A program made the translations under genes and the position numbers. A stretch of 64,000 bases of DNA from NCBI RefSeq assembly GCF_020497125.1, contig NC_059072.1, positions 75,151,697 to 75,215,696 of the forward strand, written 5' to 3'. The notes under the pieces are model-generated. The model searched no databases and was not told the origin of the DNA. It saw only the letters and a list, made by a program, of their open reading frames with translations. The first letter of the stretch is position 1. Every line of letters begins with the position of its first letter. Below, piece after piece: positions 12,407 to 23,001 of this stretch. The stretch comes from Mauremys mutica. Its lineage: Eukaryota; Chordata; Testudines; Geoemydidae.

Positions 12407-14249
12407 ATGCAGAGCTCTCCAGCAGAGGTGTCCATGCAATCTCAGACTAGAAAGAGGGCCCCAGCATGGACTGACCAGGAAGTCTTGGATCTGATCGCTG
12501 TGTGGGGCGAGGAGTCTGTGCTTTCGGAGCTGCGCTCCAACAAACGGAATGCAAAGACCTACGAGAAGGTCTCCAAAGCCATGGCACTCAGAGGATACAG
12601 CCAGGATACAACGCAGTGCCACGTGAAAGTCAAGGAGCTGAGACAAGGCTACCAAAAAATCAGAGCGGCAAACGGACGCTCCGGAGCCCAGCCCCAGACA
12701 TGACGGTTCTACGAGGCACTGCATGCCATTCTCGGTGGGTCTGCCACCACTGCCCCACCAGTGTGCGTGGACTTTGAGGATGGGATACTGTCGACGGACT
12801 GTTCCTCGGAGATGTTCATGGACGGGGAAGATGAGGAGGATGAGGCAGTCGACAGCGCTTACAATGCTGATTTCCCCAACAGCCAGGATCTCTTCATCAC
12901 CCTCACTGAGATCCCCTACCAACCCTCCTCAGCCGTTACCCCGGACCCTAAATCAGGGGAAGGATCAGTTGGTAAGTGCTTTAAACATGCAAACATTTTT
13001 TCTAACAGAACAGGAATATTAACTATGCAAAAAGAAGGTCAATATATATGGGGATGGAACAGAAATCCTCTTTGGAGATTTCCGAGAAGCTCTCCTGCAG
13101 GTAATCGAAAAGCCTCCACATGAGGTTCCTGGGGAGAGCTGCCTTATTGGGTGCTCCGTGGTAGCACACTTTTCCGCGCCAGGCTATCATCAGGTACTCC
13201 GGGAGCATTGCCTCCACGAGCATGGCCACATAGGCCCCTGGTTTGTGCTGGCTTTCACGCAGCATGCGCTCTCTATCTGCCTCAGTGACCCTCCTCAGGG
13301 TGATCTCGCTCGGAGACTCCTGCATTTAATTACAGTAATTTGTGTACTATTAGTATTGGGAGTGCTTCACTGTTCCTTTGCATAACAATGAGCGTCACTT
13401 TACAGCCACGTGGTGGAGGCTGCAGAGTGGCATTATACAGGGATCTTTCCCAGGGAACAGACGCGAGGGGGTGCAACAGGGGCAGAGTTTATGCTTTCAG
13501 GATTGCCTGTAGCAAGAGGACAGTGGTATACATTGACTTTTAAGCAGCCAAAAGTTTTTGGCTTACCATGCCTGGCTGCTCCATGGATTCTGCTGTCCCG
13601 CCCCGCTTGTCTGGTCTGCAGTGCAATCCCCCAGGCAATGAAAGCGAATTCCGAAAATTCGAACTTTCCCTGAGTGAGTGCTGTGCATGGTCTTGTTCAC
13701 AGAGACTGACTAGACTATGTTTCCTCTTTGCGGAAATGTATCTTTATAAGGAAGTCAATCCCTTTTTCCCATCACACAGCTGCACCTGTATCCCGACCTG
13801 CTCCAGCATGCCCCTCAGAGAGGCTGGCGCAGATTAGGAGGCGCAAGAAAAAGACACGGGACGAGATGTTCGCAGAACTTATGGGCTGCTCCCGAGCCGA
13901 GGCGGCCCAGCAGAGCCAGTGGAGGGAGAACCTCTCCCAGCAGCAGCGCTCACACAGCGAACAGGAGGACAGATGGCGTCTGGAGGACCAGCAGGCGACT
14001 CAAACGCTGCTTGGACTAATGAGGGAGCAAACGGACACGCCCAGGCACCTTGTGGATGTTCTGCAGGACTGCAGGCAGGAGGACAGAGCCCCCCTGCAGT
14101 GTATCTGCAACCGCCCTCCCTCGCCACAAAGTCCCATACCTCTCTCACCCAAAATAACAAGAAGGAGGTGCGCCAGGGGCCGTGAAAACTGTCACTCCAC
14201 CCCAGCAGAGTGCTCAAGTACCAAAAAGCTCTCATTCGCTAAATTTTGA
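12407..14249 (+). pseudogene. Myb/SANT-like DNA-binding protein, two exons, one nonsense codon
   Basis: Exon 1 is 12407-12971. The Met at 12407 follows the family start; an upstream in-frame Met at 12326 also exists. Residues about 14-90 form a trihelix Myb/SANT-like domain (RKRAPAWTDQEVLDLIAVW, later VKVKELRQGYQK), followed by an acidic region (DGEDEEDEA). Exon 2, 13780-14249, encodes a basic, coiled-coil-like tail (ERLAQIRRRKKKTRDEMF). The donor is G|GTAAGT at 12971/12972 and the acceptor is CACACAG ending at 13779. The split codon joins in frame as Ala, giving a 344-codon product interrupted only by TGA at 12701-12703, where the family usually has Cys. In Harbinger transposons this partner protein binds DNA and carries the transposase to the nucleus. 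One stop codon makes this copy a recent pseudogene. Confidence 0.8.
13023..13325 (-). CDS. Antisense ORF in the Myb intron, conserved but unassigned
   Basis: A 100-codon open frame on the minus strand, wholly inside the 808-bp intron of the Myb/SANT-like gene. It is rich in charged residues. Its C-terminal half (GKVCYHGAPNKAALPRNL, then YLQESFSEISKEDF) aligns with the antisense reading of the intron in the second Harbinger copy at 57896-58264. At least eight aligned codons differ only at silent third positions, which points to coding selection. I do not recognise the domain. It may be a terminal exon of the element's transposase transcript or a third gene. The true exon limits are unknown and no splice sites were verified. 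Confidence 0.5.
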   Translation of the reverse strand: MQESPSEITLRRVTEADRERMLRESQHKPGAYVAMLVEAMLPEYLMIAWRGKVCYHGAPNKAALPRNLMWRLFDYLQESFSEISKEDFCSIPIYIDLLFA

Positions 14250-14527
14250 GAAGTCCTTCCCTTTCTGGATCACCCAAGCCCAAATCCCAGTTTCGTTCCC
14301 TCACTGTGTAGTTGATTATTAAAAATTGTTTGCTGTTCATTACTGTTTCCGTCATGTTTCTTTACAGAAGACTTTGTGTGAAGGGGGGAGGGGTTTGGTA
14401 ATTGCATAGGACGGTCACCATTACCTGGATACATACACGGACATACATAATACATACATACACGGGGGCAGGATATACAGCAGGTCACACACACATAGTG
14501 AGAGTTTGTACATTCTCTCTTGACTTA

Positions 14528-14770
14528 GGCTACATCTACACTACAACCTATGTCGGCAAAACTTATTTCGCTCAAGGGTGTGAATATTCCAACACCCCCA
14601 CCCGGAGCAACATAAGCATTTGTTTGTACTGCGTAGTGTTGGCAGGAGAGCTTCTCCCGTTAACATAGCTTCTGTCGCTAGCAGAGGTGGGGTTTTTATG
14701 GTGACGGAAGAGCATTCTCCCATTGTCCAGATGTGCTGCAGCGGTGCAGCTATACTGATATAGACATATA
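14528..14770. mobile_element. Harbinger-type MITE
   Basis: Begins GGCTACATCTACACTACAAC after TTA, with internal TATGTCGGCAAAACTTAT and CGCTCAAGGG blocks typical of short turtle Harbinger MITEs. The right end is decayed around TATAGACATA. It abuts the truncated Myb-bearing element on the left. Confidence 0.65.
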
Positions 14771-15283
14771 GGGTATGTCTATAATATAGATATACTCTCA
14801 GCTGAGCTTAGGGGGTAATATGGTTCGCTGTAAACTGAGAGCCTTATAGAGATCCAGGGAATGGATATTTTGTATGGTGATCCCAATATCTGTATCATTT
14901 TGGATACAGGCTAAAGATTTCTGTTTCACCAACAACTGAGAAGACCATTCAGATATATTAACCCAAGGACTGGAATGTCGATAGCTGTGGCGATTCCCAC
15001 ATTGTTTGTTTGCTGACGGGATACTATGAAGTGTTTGAAAGGATTGAGAGGCTGCTATTCTCCTCAAGCTCTGAAGGGTCCAGGTGACACACACTATAGA
15101 CTGAAAAGCCATCTCTGAAAGAAAGTCAGAGAGGAATGTGTTTTGATATCTAAAGTATAGAAAATTGAAATGCACTTAACAGAAATAAAGTGGGGACGTC
15201 TGTATAAGGAATACCAATAGATTTACTGTCTAATAGCTTTTATGTAACCGTCGCTCAAAATATTCTAAATACTATTTACAATG
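14771..15283. other. Non-coding stretch, nothing recognised
   Basis: Half a kilobase between the Harbinger MITE and the hAT target duplication. A 125-codon minus-strand ORF (15175-14798) shows no family signature, and I regard it as chance. Confidence 0.5.
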
Positions 15284-15291
15284 TTTTAGAA
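15284..15291 (+). repeat. 8-bp target duplication, left copy (hAT)
   Basis: GTTTTAGA here is repeated at 19674-19681, directly flanking the hAT element. The 8-bp length is the hAT hallmark. Confidence 0.85.
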
Positions 15292-16419
15292 TAGTGCTTC
15301 CCAAACCATGGCTCCCTTGGGGACCCATAAAGTGTTCATGGAGGAGCCACAAGCATTTGGGGGAAATTGTTATTTTCAAATTAAGAAACTATTGAACGGG
15401 ACTTAAAAATCACCTGTGTCTTATCTATGGGTCTGTGTCTGATGTTTCTGCTACTGGGAACCTCTCTGTGCCCTCTGCTCCTGCAGGGGGCCTTCAGCAG
15501 ACAGACTCCCTGCCGGGGAAAGCATTCAGCAGGAAATTTCTCTGGTGAAAGTCCCTGCTGGAACAGAGAGCACAGAGAGGCTCCTTGGGCTGGCAGCACC
15601 AGCATTAGCAGATAGAGGATGATGATTTTAGTACAGGTAAAGAGGAAAAGAAGCAAATGAGACAATAGGATGGTAGTTACATTATGTTTGGATTTTCATG
15701 TCTCCGTATTACTGTGGAAAGTCCATAGTCACAATGTGCCATTTGTTTTCAAGTGTCAGTAAATGAAAGTCTGAGGCCAGGGAAACTACAGTGAGGTTTA
15801 GAAACCACACACCGGGAATCTGTGCCACAATGTTTGCTTTGGAAACAAGAACTAAAGCAGCAAAAAAGGTCATATCTAAAGATGAAACTGTTCCTCAAAA
15901 AGCCTGAGGAGGATTTTATGTTGTGGCCATGCAAATTGCAAAATGCAAGCAAGCACACACATTGGTGAGATCTGTCTATTGCTGTGGGAAGTAGAAATGC
16001 ATAGAACAAGCAGCCATAGCACTGAAAACCATTCTTATATCAAGTAGTACTGTATGTTGATACATTGATTACCTTGCAGAAAATGTCCTGGAGCAGATGA
16101 TACATTTTGCACTGCAGCTTAATGAATCCATAGACATAGCCAACATGGCTCAGCTTCTGTATTCTCTGAGATTTGTCAAAGCAGGTACAACAGTTGAAGA
16201 ACTTTTATTTTGCAAAGAAATCCCAACCCAAACCACTGGAGGGGAAATATGCAAGATCCTTAATACATTTGTATTGGTAGAGGTCTTAATTGGACTATGG
16301 CAGAGGGTGGGGGGAACTGTGCATTGATGGGGCAGCAGCCATAACTGGTGAGAACAATGGGGATGCAGCACAAGTAAAGAAAGTGGCACCAGCATCAATT
16401 TGGACACACTGTAAGATTA

Positions 16420-16538
16420 AGGTTGCCAACCCCCCAGGCTTGTCCTGGAGTCTCCATGACTTAAAGATTAATCTTTAATTAAAGATTAGGTCATGTGATG
16501 AAACCTCCAGGAATATGTCCAACCAAAATTGGCAACCC
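16420..16538. mobile_element. 119-bp MITE with TA duplication
   Basis: Ends AGGTTGCCAACC and GGCAACCC are inverted, flanked by TA on both sides, as in Tc1/mariner-type MITEs. It interrupts the hAT transposase just before the MVHRQAL motif, so it is younger than the hAT element. Confidence 0.7.
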
Positions 16539-16829
16539 TATGCATGGTTCATCGCCAAGCTTTGGTATTGAAGGAGTTGCAACCTGAAGTACATGAGGCC
16601 CTCAACATTGTTATTAAAATTGATAATTTTATAAAATCCCATGCAGCAAACACATTGTTTTAGTATGCTGTGCAAAGGAATGAGCTTTGGCTACACTCAG
16701 CTTCTGTTTCACAGTGAAGTCAGGAGATTGTAATGGGGGAAAGTGTTACAGCACATTTTAGAATTGCATGGTGAAATCAGAATTTTCTCCCTTGGGAAAA
16801 CAGACTGTGAAGTTGCTTTATAGAAATAT

Positions 16830-18005
16830 GCTTACGAGTGTAAATATGACATAAGTGGAATATGTTTTATGCTAGATATGCCATGTAACATGTCTTTGCA
16901 AAGGTTAGGATCTACTGAATATATTCATCCTATTTGTATGCATGTATCATTTTTATATCTGAAGTTATGAGTGTTGGCTCTATGCTTGTATTTAAAGTGT
17001 TTGCGGTAGGAAGCACATAAGACAGATTTGGTCAACATAGTGTGAAGGGGTTATTCAAGTAATTGTGAGTACTTAACTAACAGTGGACCTTGGGAGACAT
17101 CAATCCACATCTAAGCTTTCCTGGGAACATTCAAACTAACATGTAAACAATGGCGTCGGCCTGCAAAAAGCTGAATCATTCACAGACATGTGACTTGCCC
17201 AGGTGACTACAAAACTCCATCTTGTGGAGGGGATTTTACACAGGAGAACAGAGGGGTTTCCACCCACAAGAGAAAGACTACATAAGCCTCTGGAAACCCC
17301 TCCACTTTGTCTTCAGCTGGCTCAAGAGATAACCTCCCACCCCAAAGAGATACCTGAAAGAAACTGGAACAAAGGACAGTAACTACGGGGATGAGTGATT
17401 GCTGGACCCAGATTAGGAAGGAGACTAGTCTGTCAAAAAAGCTTTATTGGAACATCTCTGAGGGTGAAATTTACCTGCATTTAGTTTCCTACTGTATTAG
17501 GCTTAGACTTGCATATTTTTATTTTATTTTGCTTGGTAACATACTTTGTTCTGTTTGTTATTACTTGGAACCACTTAAATCCTACTCTTTATATTTAATA
17601 ACATCACTTTTTACTTATAAATTAACACAGAGCAAGTATTAATATCTGGGGGAGCAAACAGCTGTGCATATCTCTCTATCAGTGTTATAGAGGGCAAACA
17701 ATTTATGAGTTTACCCTGTATAAGCTTTATACAGAGTAAAACAGATTTGTTTGGATCCCATTGGGAACTGGGTATTTGGGTGTTGGGTGTTGGAGACAGG
17801 AGCACTTCTTATGCTGTTTTCAGTTAAGCCTGCAGCTTTTGAGGAACGTGGTTCAGACCTGGGTCTGTGGTGTAGCAGGTTAGTGTGTCTGGCACAACCA
17901 GGCAGGGTCCTGAAGTCCCAATCTGCCAGAGAAAATGGGCTTAGAGGTAGTCTCAGCACATCAGATGGCAGTCCCAAGGGGGTCTCTGTGACCCAACCTA
18001 TCACA
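16830..18005 (+). mobile_element. Long solo LTR (endogenous retrovirus type) inside the hAT
   Basis: About 1.18 kb of non-hAT sequence sits between the GKTDCEVAL and LADYMSNV parts of the hAT transposase. It has the layout of an LTR transcript end (GAGAAAGACTACATAAGCC near 17270, ATTTAATAACATCACTTT near 17600) and ends ...CCTATCACA. I recall very similar repeats as common in turtles. The left edge and the target duplication could not be fixed. No gag, pol or env is present. Confidence 0.6.
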
Positions 18006-18629
18006 CAGACCTTGCAGATTACATGAGTAATGTGTACTTATTTCTTGATGATGTTAGTTTTACCTGGTAGGTATATCTGGAAAACTGAATGCACTGAACT
18101 GAATACTTCAAGGTAGGAACACACATTATACTAGACATGAAAGAGAAAAGATGGGAACTAATGAAGAAATTTTGTCTTTGGAGACACCACTTTGAAAAGG
18201 GCGTTTCCTGTGTTGTCACATTTGTTAAAAGAACAGAGTGAAAATGATCTAAATGCTATTAAAGACCAAATATTAACTAATTTGTCTGGACTGCGTTCCT
18301 ATTTTAAAGAATATTTTCCTGGAATTGAAGACGAATCTCCAGATACTCACAGGATTCAAAACCTGTTCTCAGTAACAGTTAACTCTTTCCCAACTTTAAG
18401 TATTTTGGTTCAAGAAAATGTTTTGACTTGTCAAGTGACCACACACTGAAGACCACATTTTCAAATTGAACAAACCATGAATTCTGGATTTCAGTTAAAG
18501 GAAAGTATGAAGAACTCAGTGATGAGCCTATGAAAATGTGGCTTCCATTCACTTCCAGTTACCTCTGTGATGATGAGTTTTCAGCAATGATTTCTGTGAA
18601 AGCTGAACATAGAAATCATTTAAACTTGG

Positions 18630-19322
18630 TGTAGCAGGGTGGACCCTGCTCCTGCTGTGAGGGGTTTAAAAGTGGCCTGGCAGGGCTTGAGAGCAGTGGC
18701 TCTAAAAGCTGGGCTTATTGAGGGAGTGGCTGCAGCTGGGGCCACGCCCCAAACTGAATAGGGCCTTATAAGAAGGCCAGGGAAGCCAGAAGCCCAGACA
18801 GTCTCTCTCTGGCCATAGAGAGAGATGGGCCTAGCTGCTGGGAAATAGAGACCAGGTACCTGAGTGAAGCAGGGCTGGGGACAGGCTAAGGAGCTGGGGA
18901 GCTCTGGCCTGAAAAGCCCCAGGCTGCGGCCTAGCGAAGGGCCAATAGGTACTGGGGGTTGCAGAGGGCAACCTAGGGGTAGGCCAAGGCAGCAGGTCCA
19001 AACCCAACTTTGCCTGTGATGAGTAGGCTGATACTGCAGTCTGCCCCAGAGTGTGGGGCTAGACAATGACTGACAGTAGCCACATACTGAGGCAAGGTGG
19101 GGCTAGAGGGTGAGGGTTCCCTAAGGAGGGGAGACCCAGAGAGAAAGGGGTTACGGCTAGGGGGCAGCACCCCATGTAAAAGAGCACCGGGTCCAGGGAG
19201 GGACACGGGGGCCTGAAGACAGGTGGATCACCAGCCTGCAGAGGGCGCTCCAGTGCTGAAACAGAGCTAATTCCCGGAGTCACCAGCAGGAGGCGCCGCG
19301 GGGGTGAGTCCGACCCGTTACA
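18630..19322 (+). mobile_element. Solo LTR, 693 bp, TG...CA with 5-bp duplication
   Basis: Starts TGTAGCAGGGTGGACC and ends GTCCGACCCGTTACA, giving short imperfect inverted ends. CTTGG at 18625-18629 and 19323-19327 is the 5-bp target duplication. A TATA-like CCTTATAAG lies near 18765. It splits the hAT reading frame exactly, confirming the boundaries. Gypsy or retroviral origin cannot be decided from an LTR alone. Confidence 0.85.
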
Positions 19323-19673
19323 CTTGGAAAACAACTTACATCTGGCAGTATCAGATTCAAACAAACGTACAACTATGCAATTTGAAAGAGGCCCATTCTT
19401 CGTACTAAAATCTTAGGCTGTGTCTGACCATGTAAAAAAACCTGTATTTTCAAATTACAGTTTGAAAGACATGAGTTAACTGGATTGTATAATTAAACAA
19501 ACCGTAAACAGTTGAATAAATTTACAAACCAAACCAAACTCTAGTGTCCCTCTTGAAGCTAATGTGCTGCGTCAGCAAAAACAAATAAATAAAAAACAGT
19601 ATTTGGTTGTGAGGAGCCACAAAGTTTTTAAATATCTGTAAGGGAGCCTCAGTATAAAAGTTTGGGAACCCTG

Positions 19674-19681
19674 GTTTTAGA
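19674..19681 (+). repeat. 8-bp target duplication, right copy (hAT)
   Basis: GTTTTAGA, the partner of 15284-15291. Confidence 0.85.
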
Positions 19682-19969
19682 CGATTTTCAAAGTTTTCTT
19701 GTGAATTAAATAGTTCTTTTACTAAGAAATAACATGATAGTCTCTCTTTGAAACTCACTGGGAACTATCAACATCTATTTCTCAGGCTTTTACATGCAAT
19801 AGCTCTGAGGTTTAACTCTGAATAATGATTTCTGAAGAGTCTGGGAGACACAGAACTTTGGTCTATGCCTCAGCAAAAACTTAAGCTGAGGTGCAGGAAG
19901 AAGGGAAGTGTAATTCATCTTATGTTTCAATTTCTGTACTTCAGCTCAACAGTAATGCTGAAGCTGAAT

Positions 19970-20520
19970 GAAGCCTTTTCACCACTTTCTGTCTTGAACA
20001 AATCTAAGATTACTCACTCTCCAGCCACATAATATGACTCCTCCCATTTCATCTCTCAGTGCTACAGCAATTACTGCTGCCGGTACCCATTTGAACAAAG
20101 CTGGTGTTAGCATGCATCTTTGTCTTACTTTCACTATGCTGTCAGCTTCTTGTCTACTCTGACCACACTCACTGATTTGCTGTAGATCTTCTCAATCAGC
20201 TTGATCAGTTTCTCAGGGACCCCATACATTTTCAAAACTTTCTATAGCCCTTTCTGCCCAATGCTATCAAAAGCCTTTTGAAGTCTCTAAAGCTGTTGTA
20301 GCAGGTTCATTTGGGTTCTATGTACTTTTCTGATAACTGTTTTATCACTAATAGCTGATCTATTGCACTTCATCCTGGCTGAAATCCAGCCTTTCCCCTG
20401 CAAGCCCCACTTCCATGTAGCTCTTCAGTATCCTCTACAACATCTTGGTGAATGCTTCTTCTGGCACACCCAAAAAGCTGATTCCTCTGTAGTTCTTGCA
20501 TATCACCTGATGGCAGATGA
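19970..20520 (-). pseudogene. RTE-like LINE reverse transcriptase, 3' half
   Basis: On the minus strand from 20510 it reads KNYRGISFLGVPEEAFTKML, then AGFQPG-like and IDQLLVIKQLSEKYIEP, and later GVILCGWRVSNLRF. These are RT motifs in family order. The catalytic YADD position reads FVQD here. Stops and frame changes are frequent. It pairs with the plus-strand piece at 20640-21310. Confidence 0.75.
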
Positions 20521-20639
20521 AGAACATGATAGAGTTCATACTTGTGAATCGCATATGGAAATCAAGTGTGTTGTTGTGCAGATCATTTGAGGCCAATATT
20601 GAATTGAATAAGTTAATACTAACGTCAAAGAGGTTGAGG

Positions 20640-21310
20640 CTGAGAGCAACTGAAAGAATGCCAAGAACTAAGATCTAGGACATGATAAAATAGAAAGAAG
20701 CAGACATGAGAAAGAATACAGAGAAGCTGTGAAAGAAGAAATTAGTATAAAAGTGGGATTATGAGAGTGGCTGCACAAGTGGGCTACAAGGCCAAAATGA
20801 AGAAAACAAGATGAAAAATGGATGAAGTGCTGCAGTTGAGTGACAAGCGTAGGAAGATGACGGAGAAGAAAATGAAGTCTTAAGAGCTGAGTACAATAGG
20901 TTGACCAGAGAGATAAAAGAGAAAACAAAGAGAGATAGAAACAACTAAGTAGGCAAATAATGTAAAGCAGCAGAAGAATATTTTAAAAGAAATGTGACTC
21001 AGGGGTTGTTGAAGATGTCAGCAGTGAAAGACAAGTGCAGGCAAATAACTGAGGATGAACAAAGAAGAATGAGCAATGGGAAAAATATTTTGAAGAGCTA
21101 TACAATGTACAGAACACAGTAAATGAAATGATCCTGGAGAAGCTTCCCGGTACAAATGAGGGATAGCAGAGGTCAGGATTCCTAGAAGAAGTAGCAAAGA
21201 TCTTGAGAGAATGCTTGAAAAAGAAAGAGGTTCAGGGAAGTGACAACATAACCACAGAACTGCTTCAAGCAGGTGATGCCCAAGCTATTCAATGAGATTT
21301 ACAGACAAGG
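20640..21310 (+). pseudogene. RTE-like LINE pre-RT linker, inverted half
   Basis: On the plus strand it reads QWEKYFEELYNVQNTVNEMI near 21085-21145 and GSDNITTELLQAG near 21235-21275, then LFNEIYRQGWEHI. These motifs lie just upstream of NYRGIS in intact RTE-like proteins. The two halves thus face each other head to head, as expected from 5' inversion during target-primed reverse transcription. Upstream of 20900 the frame is broken but lysine-rich, as this linker usually is. Confidence 0.75.
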
Positions 21311-21774
21311 ATGGGAGCATATATTGGGCCTGTAAACCTTGATAGTATCCCTTTAAAGTACAGTGCAATAGGAAAAAATGAAATCCAACCCTTTGAATGA
21401 GACTGGAGCCATGTTGCAGAAACAAGCAAGGCTGCATAATACCCGATAAGCTTCCCCAATCCAACAGAATTCCTTCAACTCCGTTATTTTATATGGTTCA
21501 TTTAAGCAAGCAATTTAGTTTTCTTCTAGATGCATGATTTGATGAGTTTAAACTGTAGCACATGACTTTATCCATAGCAATGTAATCTCCCCAACTCACA
21601 AATAATACACTAAATCTATTTACTATTATCAGTTTGTACATATGTCAAAACTACTTTATAATATATAGAGACAATAATTCTTCAAAAGGAAATATGAGAC
21701 TTCTATGTTACTGTTACTTCATCCTCCCACTCACCCTTATGCTGTTTGTCTACTACTAGCTGCTAAAGGGCACT

Positions 21775-22150
21775 GAAGTTATTATTTGCATTATACTAGT
21801 GCCTGATGCCCACTGTGCTAGGTGCTGCACAAACATGTACCAGAAAGACAAGCTGAAAGGAGATTGTAGCAGGAGGCTCTGAACTGAGACCTCTCTTGAT
21901 CCCACTACATTCCTACAGAAGATGATCTGGGTAGTTACAAGCAACTGAGAACACCAGTTGTTGGTGTTACCCTCTTGGTGTTGTAAACCACAGACGATTG
22001 TCATGTAATACTTCTTAATGTGCCTGGGGGCCTGACTGTGGCAGAGACCCTTTATGCTAGATACTGTATGCATGTAGATATATAGATTATATCTAAATAT
22101 TTTATATAGATTGTAAGCCTTTGGGAGCAGGGCTTACTATCTTTATGTAC
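21775..22150. repeat. Ancient amniote interspersed repeat (L3/MIR-like), split
   Basis: 21795-21850 carries GTGCTAGGTGCTGCACAAAC. 22105-22145 carries GATTGTAAGCCTTTGGGAGC, the opposite-strand tail motif of the same family. The stretch between is unassigned. Confidence 0.45.
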
Positions 22151-22317
22151 TTCACTCACATTTTGAAGATTCTATAGTATGAAAGTGCTATAGCAAAACA
22201 ATTCATTCTTGTTTCTCTATATAACAGTTTTGCTTTAGAAAACCAAACCTAATAATGTCATATCTATTCATTGTAGCTCCTGTGCAGTTTTTTCCCATCA
22301 TATTATTTTTATATCAC

Positions 22318-22996
22318 CGTGACAGTGTGGACTAGGTCCAGAGGCCCCCTGCTGGAGGCCTGGTGGCCCTGCCTCCCCCTCCCCCAGAAAAGAGCAGAGG
22401 AGAAGTCCTTCAGGCAGCCTAGAGTGGCTGCAGAGGAGCAACCAATTAGAGGGGCTGCAGCAGCAGAAGGGCCATATAAAAGGAAGCAGCAGCAGAAGAG
22501 CAGTCAGTTGCTGCCTGGAGCTTGAAGGAGGAGTACTGGGTGCCTGGCTAGTTGGAAGAGTAGCAGGACCATGAACAGGTCACTGTGGCCAGGTTGAGCT
22601 CAGAGGACTGAGCCCAGAACCTAGGCAAATGGGGTGTGGGCATTGTGATGGGCCCTGGTTGTCTGGTTAAAGACTGAGCCCAGGGAGGGCTCCAAAAGGA
22701 CACAAACTAAGGGTATCAAGATGGACCCCTATTGGGCTGATAAAGAAGGCAGTGTCACTGGGAGGAAGCCTTGGTGCTTGGCACCATATCAGATCTGTGA
22801 GAAGGAACTAGAGACTGTACACCCCAGAAGGGGAACTAGAGATTTGGCCAGAGGGCTGAGTCACTGAAAGAACCATCAGCTGGGGGGGCACTTTCAAGAG
22901 GTGGGTGCCACCCCGTTGTAAGAACAAAAAGAAAAGCAGGTTCACACCAAACCAGAAAGGAGGTGCCTGTGAGAGATGGGTGCTAACGCCATTACA
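22318..22996 (+). mobile_element. Solo LTR, 679 bp
   Basis: Begins CGTGACAGTGTGGACTAGG and ends GCTAACGCCATTACA, with ATCAC at 22313-22317 and 22997-23001 as the 5-bp duplication. A TATA-like CATATAAAAGG lies near 22475. The first base pair reads CG where TG is expected. The size and the TGT...ACA design match the LTRs at 18630-19322 and 55337-56078. Confidence 0.8.
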
Positions 22997-23001
22997 ATCA
23001 C

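Larger units (their letters stand above)
12017..14527 (+). mobile_element. PIF/Harbinger element with Myb/SANT-like gene, right end missing
   Basis: The left end GGCCTGGTCCACACTAGG is preceded by TTA, the usual 3-bp Harbinger target. It continues with palindromic AATTCGAATT blocks. The body holds a two-exon Myb/SANT-like gene and an antisense ORF in its intron. No right inverted repeat is seen before the next MITE starts at 14528, so the transposase half is missing. GACTTA precedes both this element and that MITE. Confidence 0.75.
15660..19410 (+). pseudogene. hAT transposase (ZBED5/FAM200-like family), interrupted
   Basis: The pieces appear in the family's order on the plus strand. A BED-like zinc-finger region lies around 15700-15800. 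A helical linker near 15880-16080 includes KAHTLVRS-like sequence. The RNase H-like core near 16085-16270 contains FALQLNESIDIANMAQLL and FCKEIPTQTTGGEI. MVHRQALVLKELQPEVHEAL lies near 16541-16620. GKTDCEVAL lies near 16795, just before the first LTR. It resumes at 18010 with LADYMSNVYLF, then FPVLSHLLKE near 18205 and YFKEYFPGIEDE near 18300. The dimerisation motif (PFTSSYLCDDEFSAM) is near 18545-18595. The last residues, ENNLHLAVSDSN, appear after the second LTR at 19323. Several stops and frame shifts make it a pseudogene. Confidence 0.85.
15292..19673 (+). mobile_element. hAT element (Charlie/ZBED-like) with nested insertions
   Basis: Left end AGTGCTTCCCAAACCATGG; right end, read inwards, CAGGGTTCCCAAACTTTTA. 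A perfect 8-bp duplication GTTTTAGA flanks it. It contains a decayed transposase and three later insertions: a 119-bp MITE, an LTR of about 1.18 kb and a 693-bp LTR. Without them it would be about 2.4 kb, a normal autonomous hAT length. Confidence 0.85.

Noticed and set aside
12389..12922. 177-codon minus-strand ORF
   Set aside because: It is the complement of the Myb/SANT-like exon 1, whose plus-strand domain is clearly recognisable.
18620..19364. Three overlapping minus-strand ORFs of 77-148 codons
   Set aside because: They lie inside the solo LTR, are proline-rich by composition and cross its boundaries, with no family signature.
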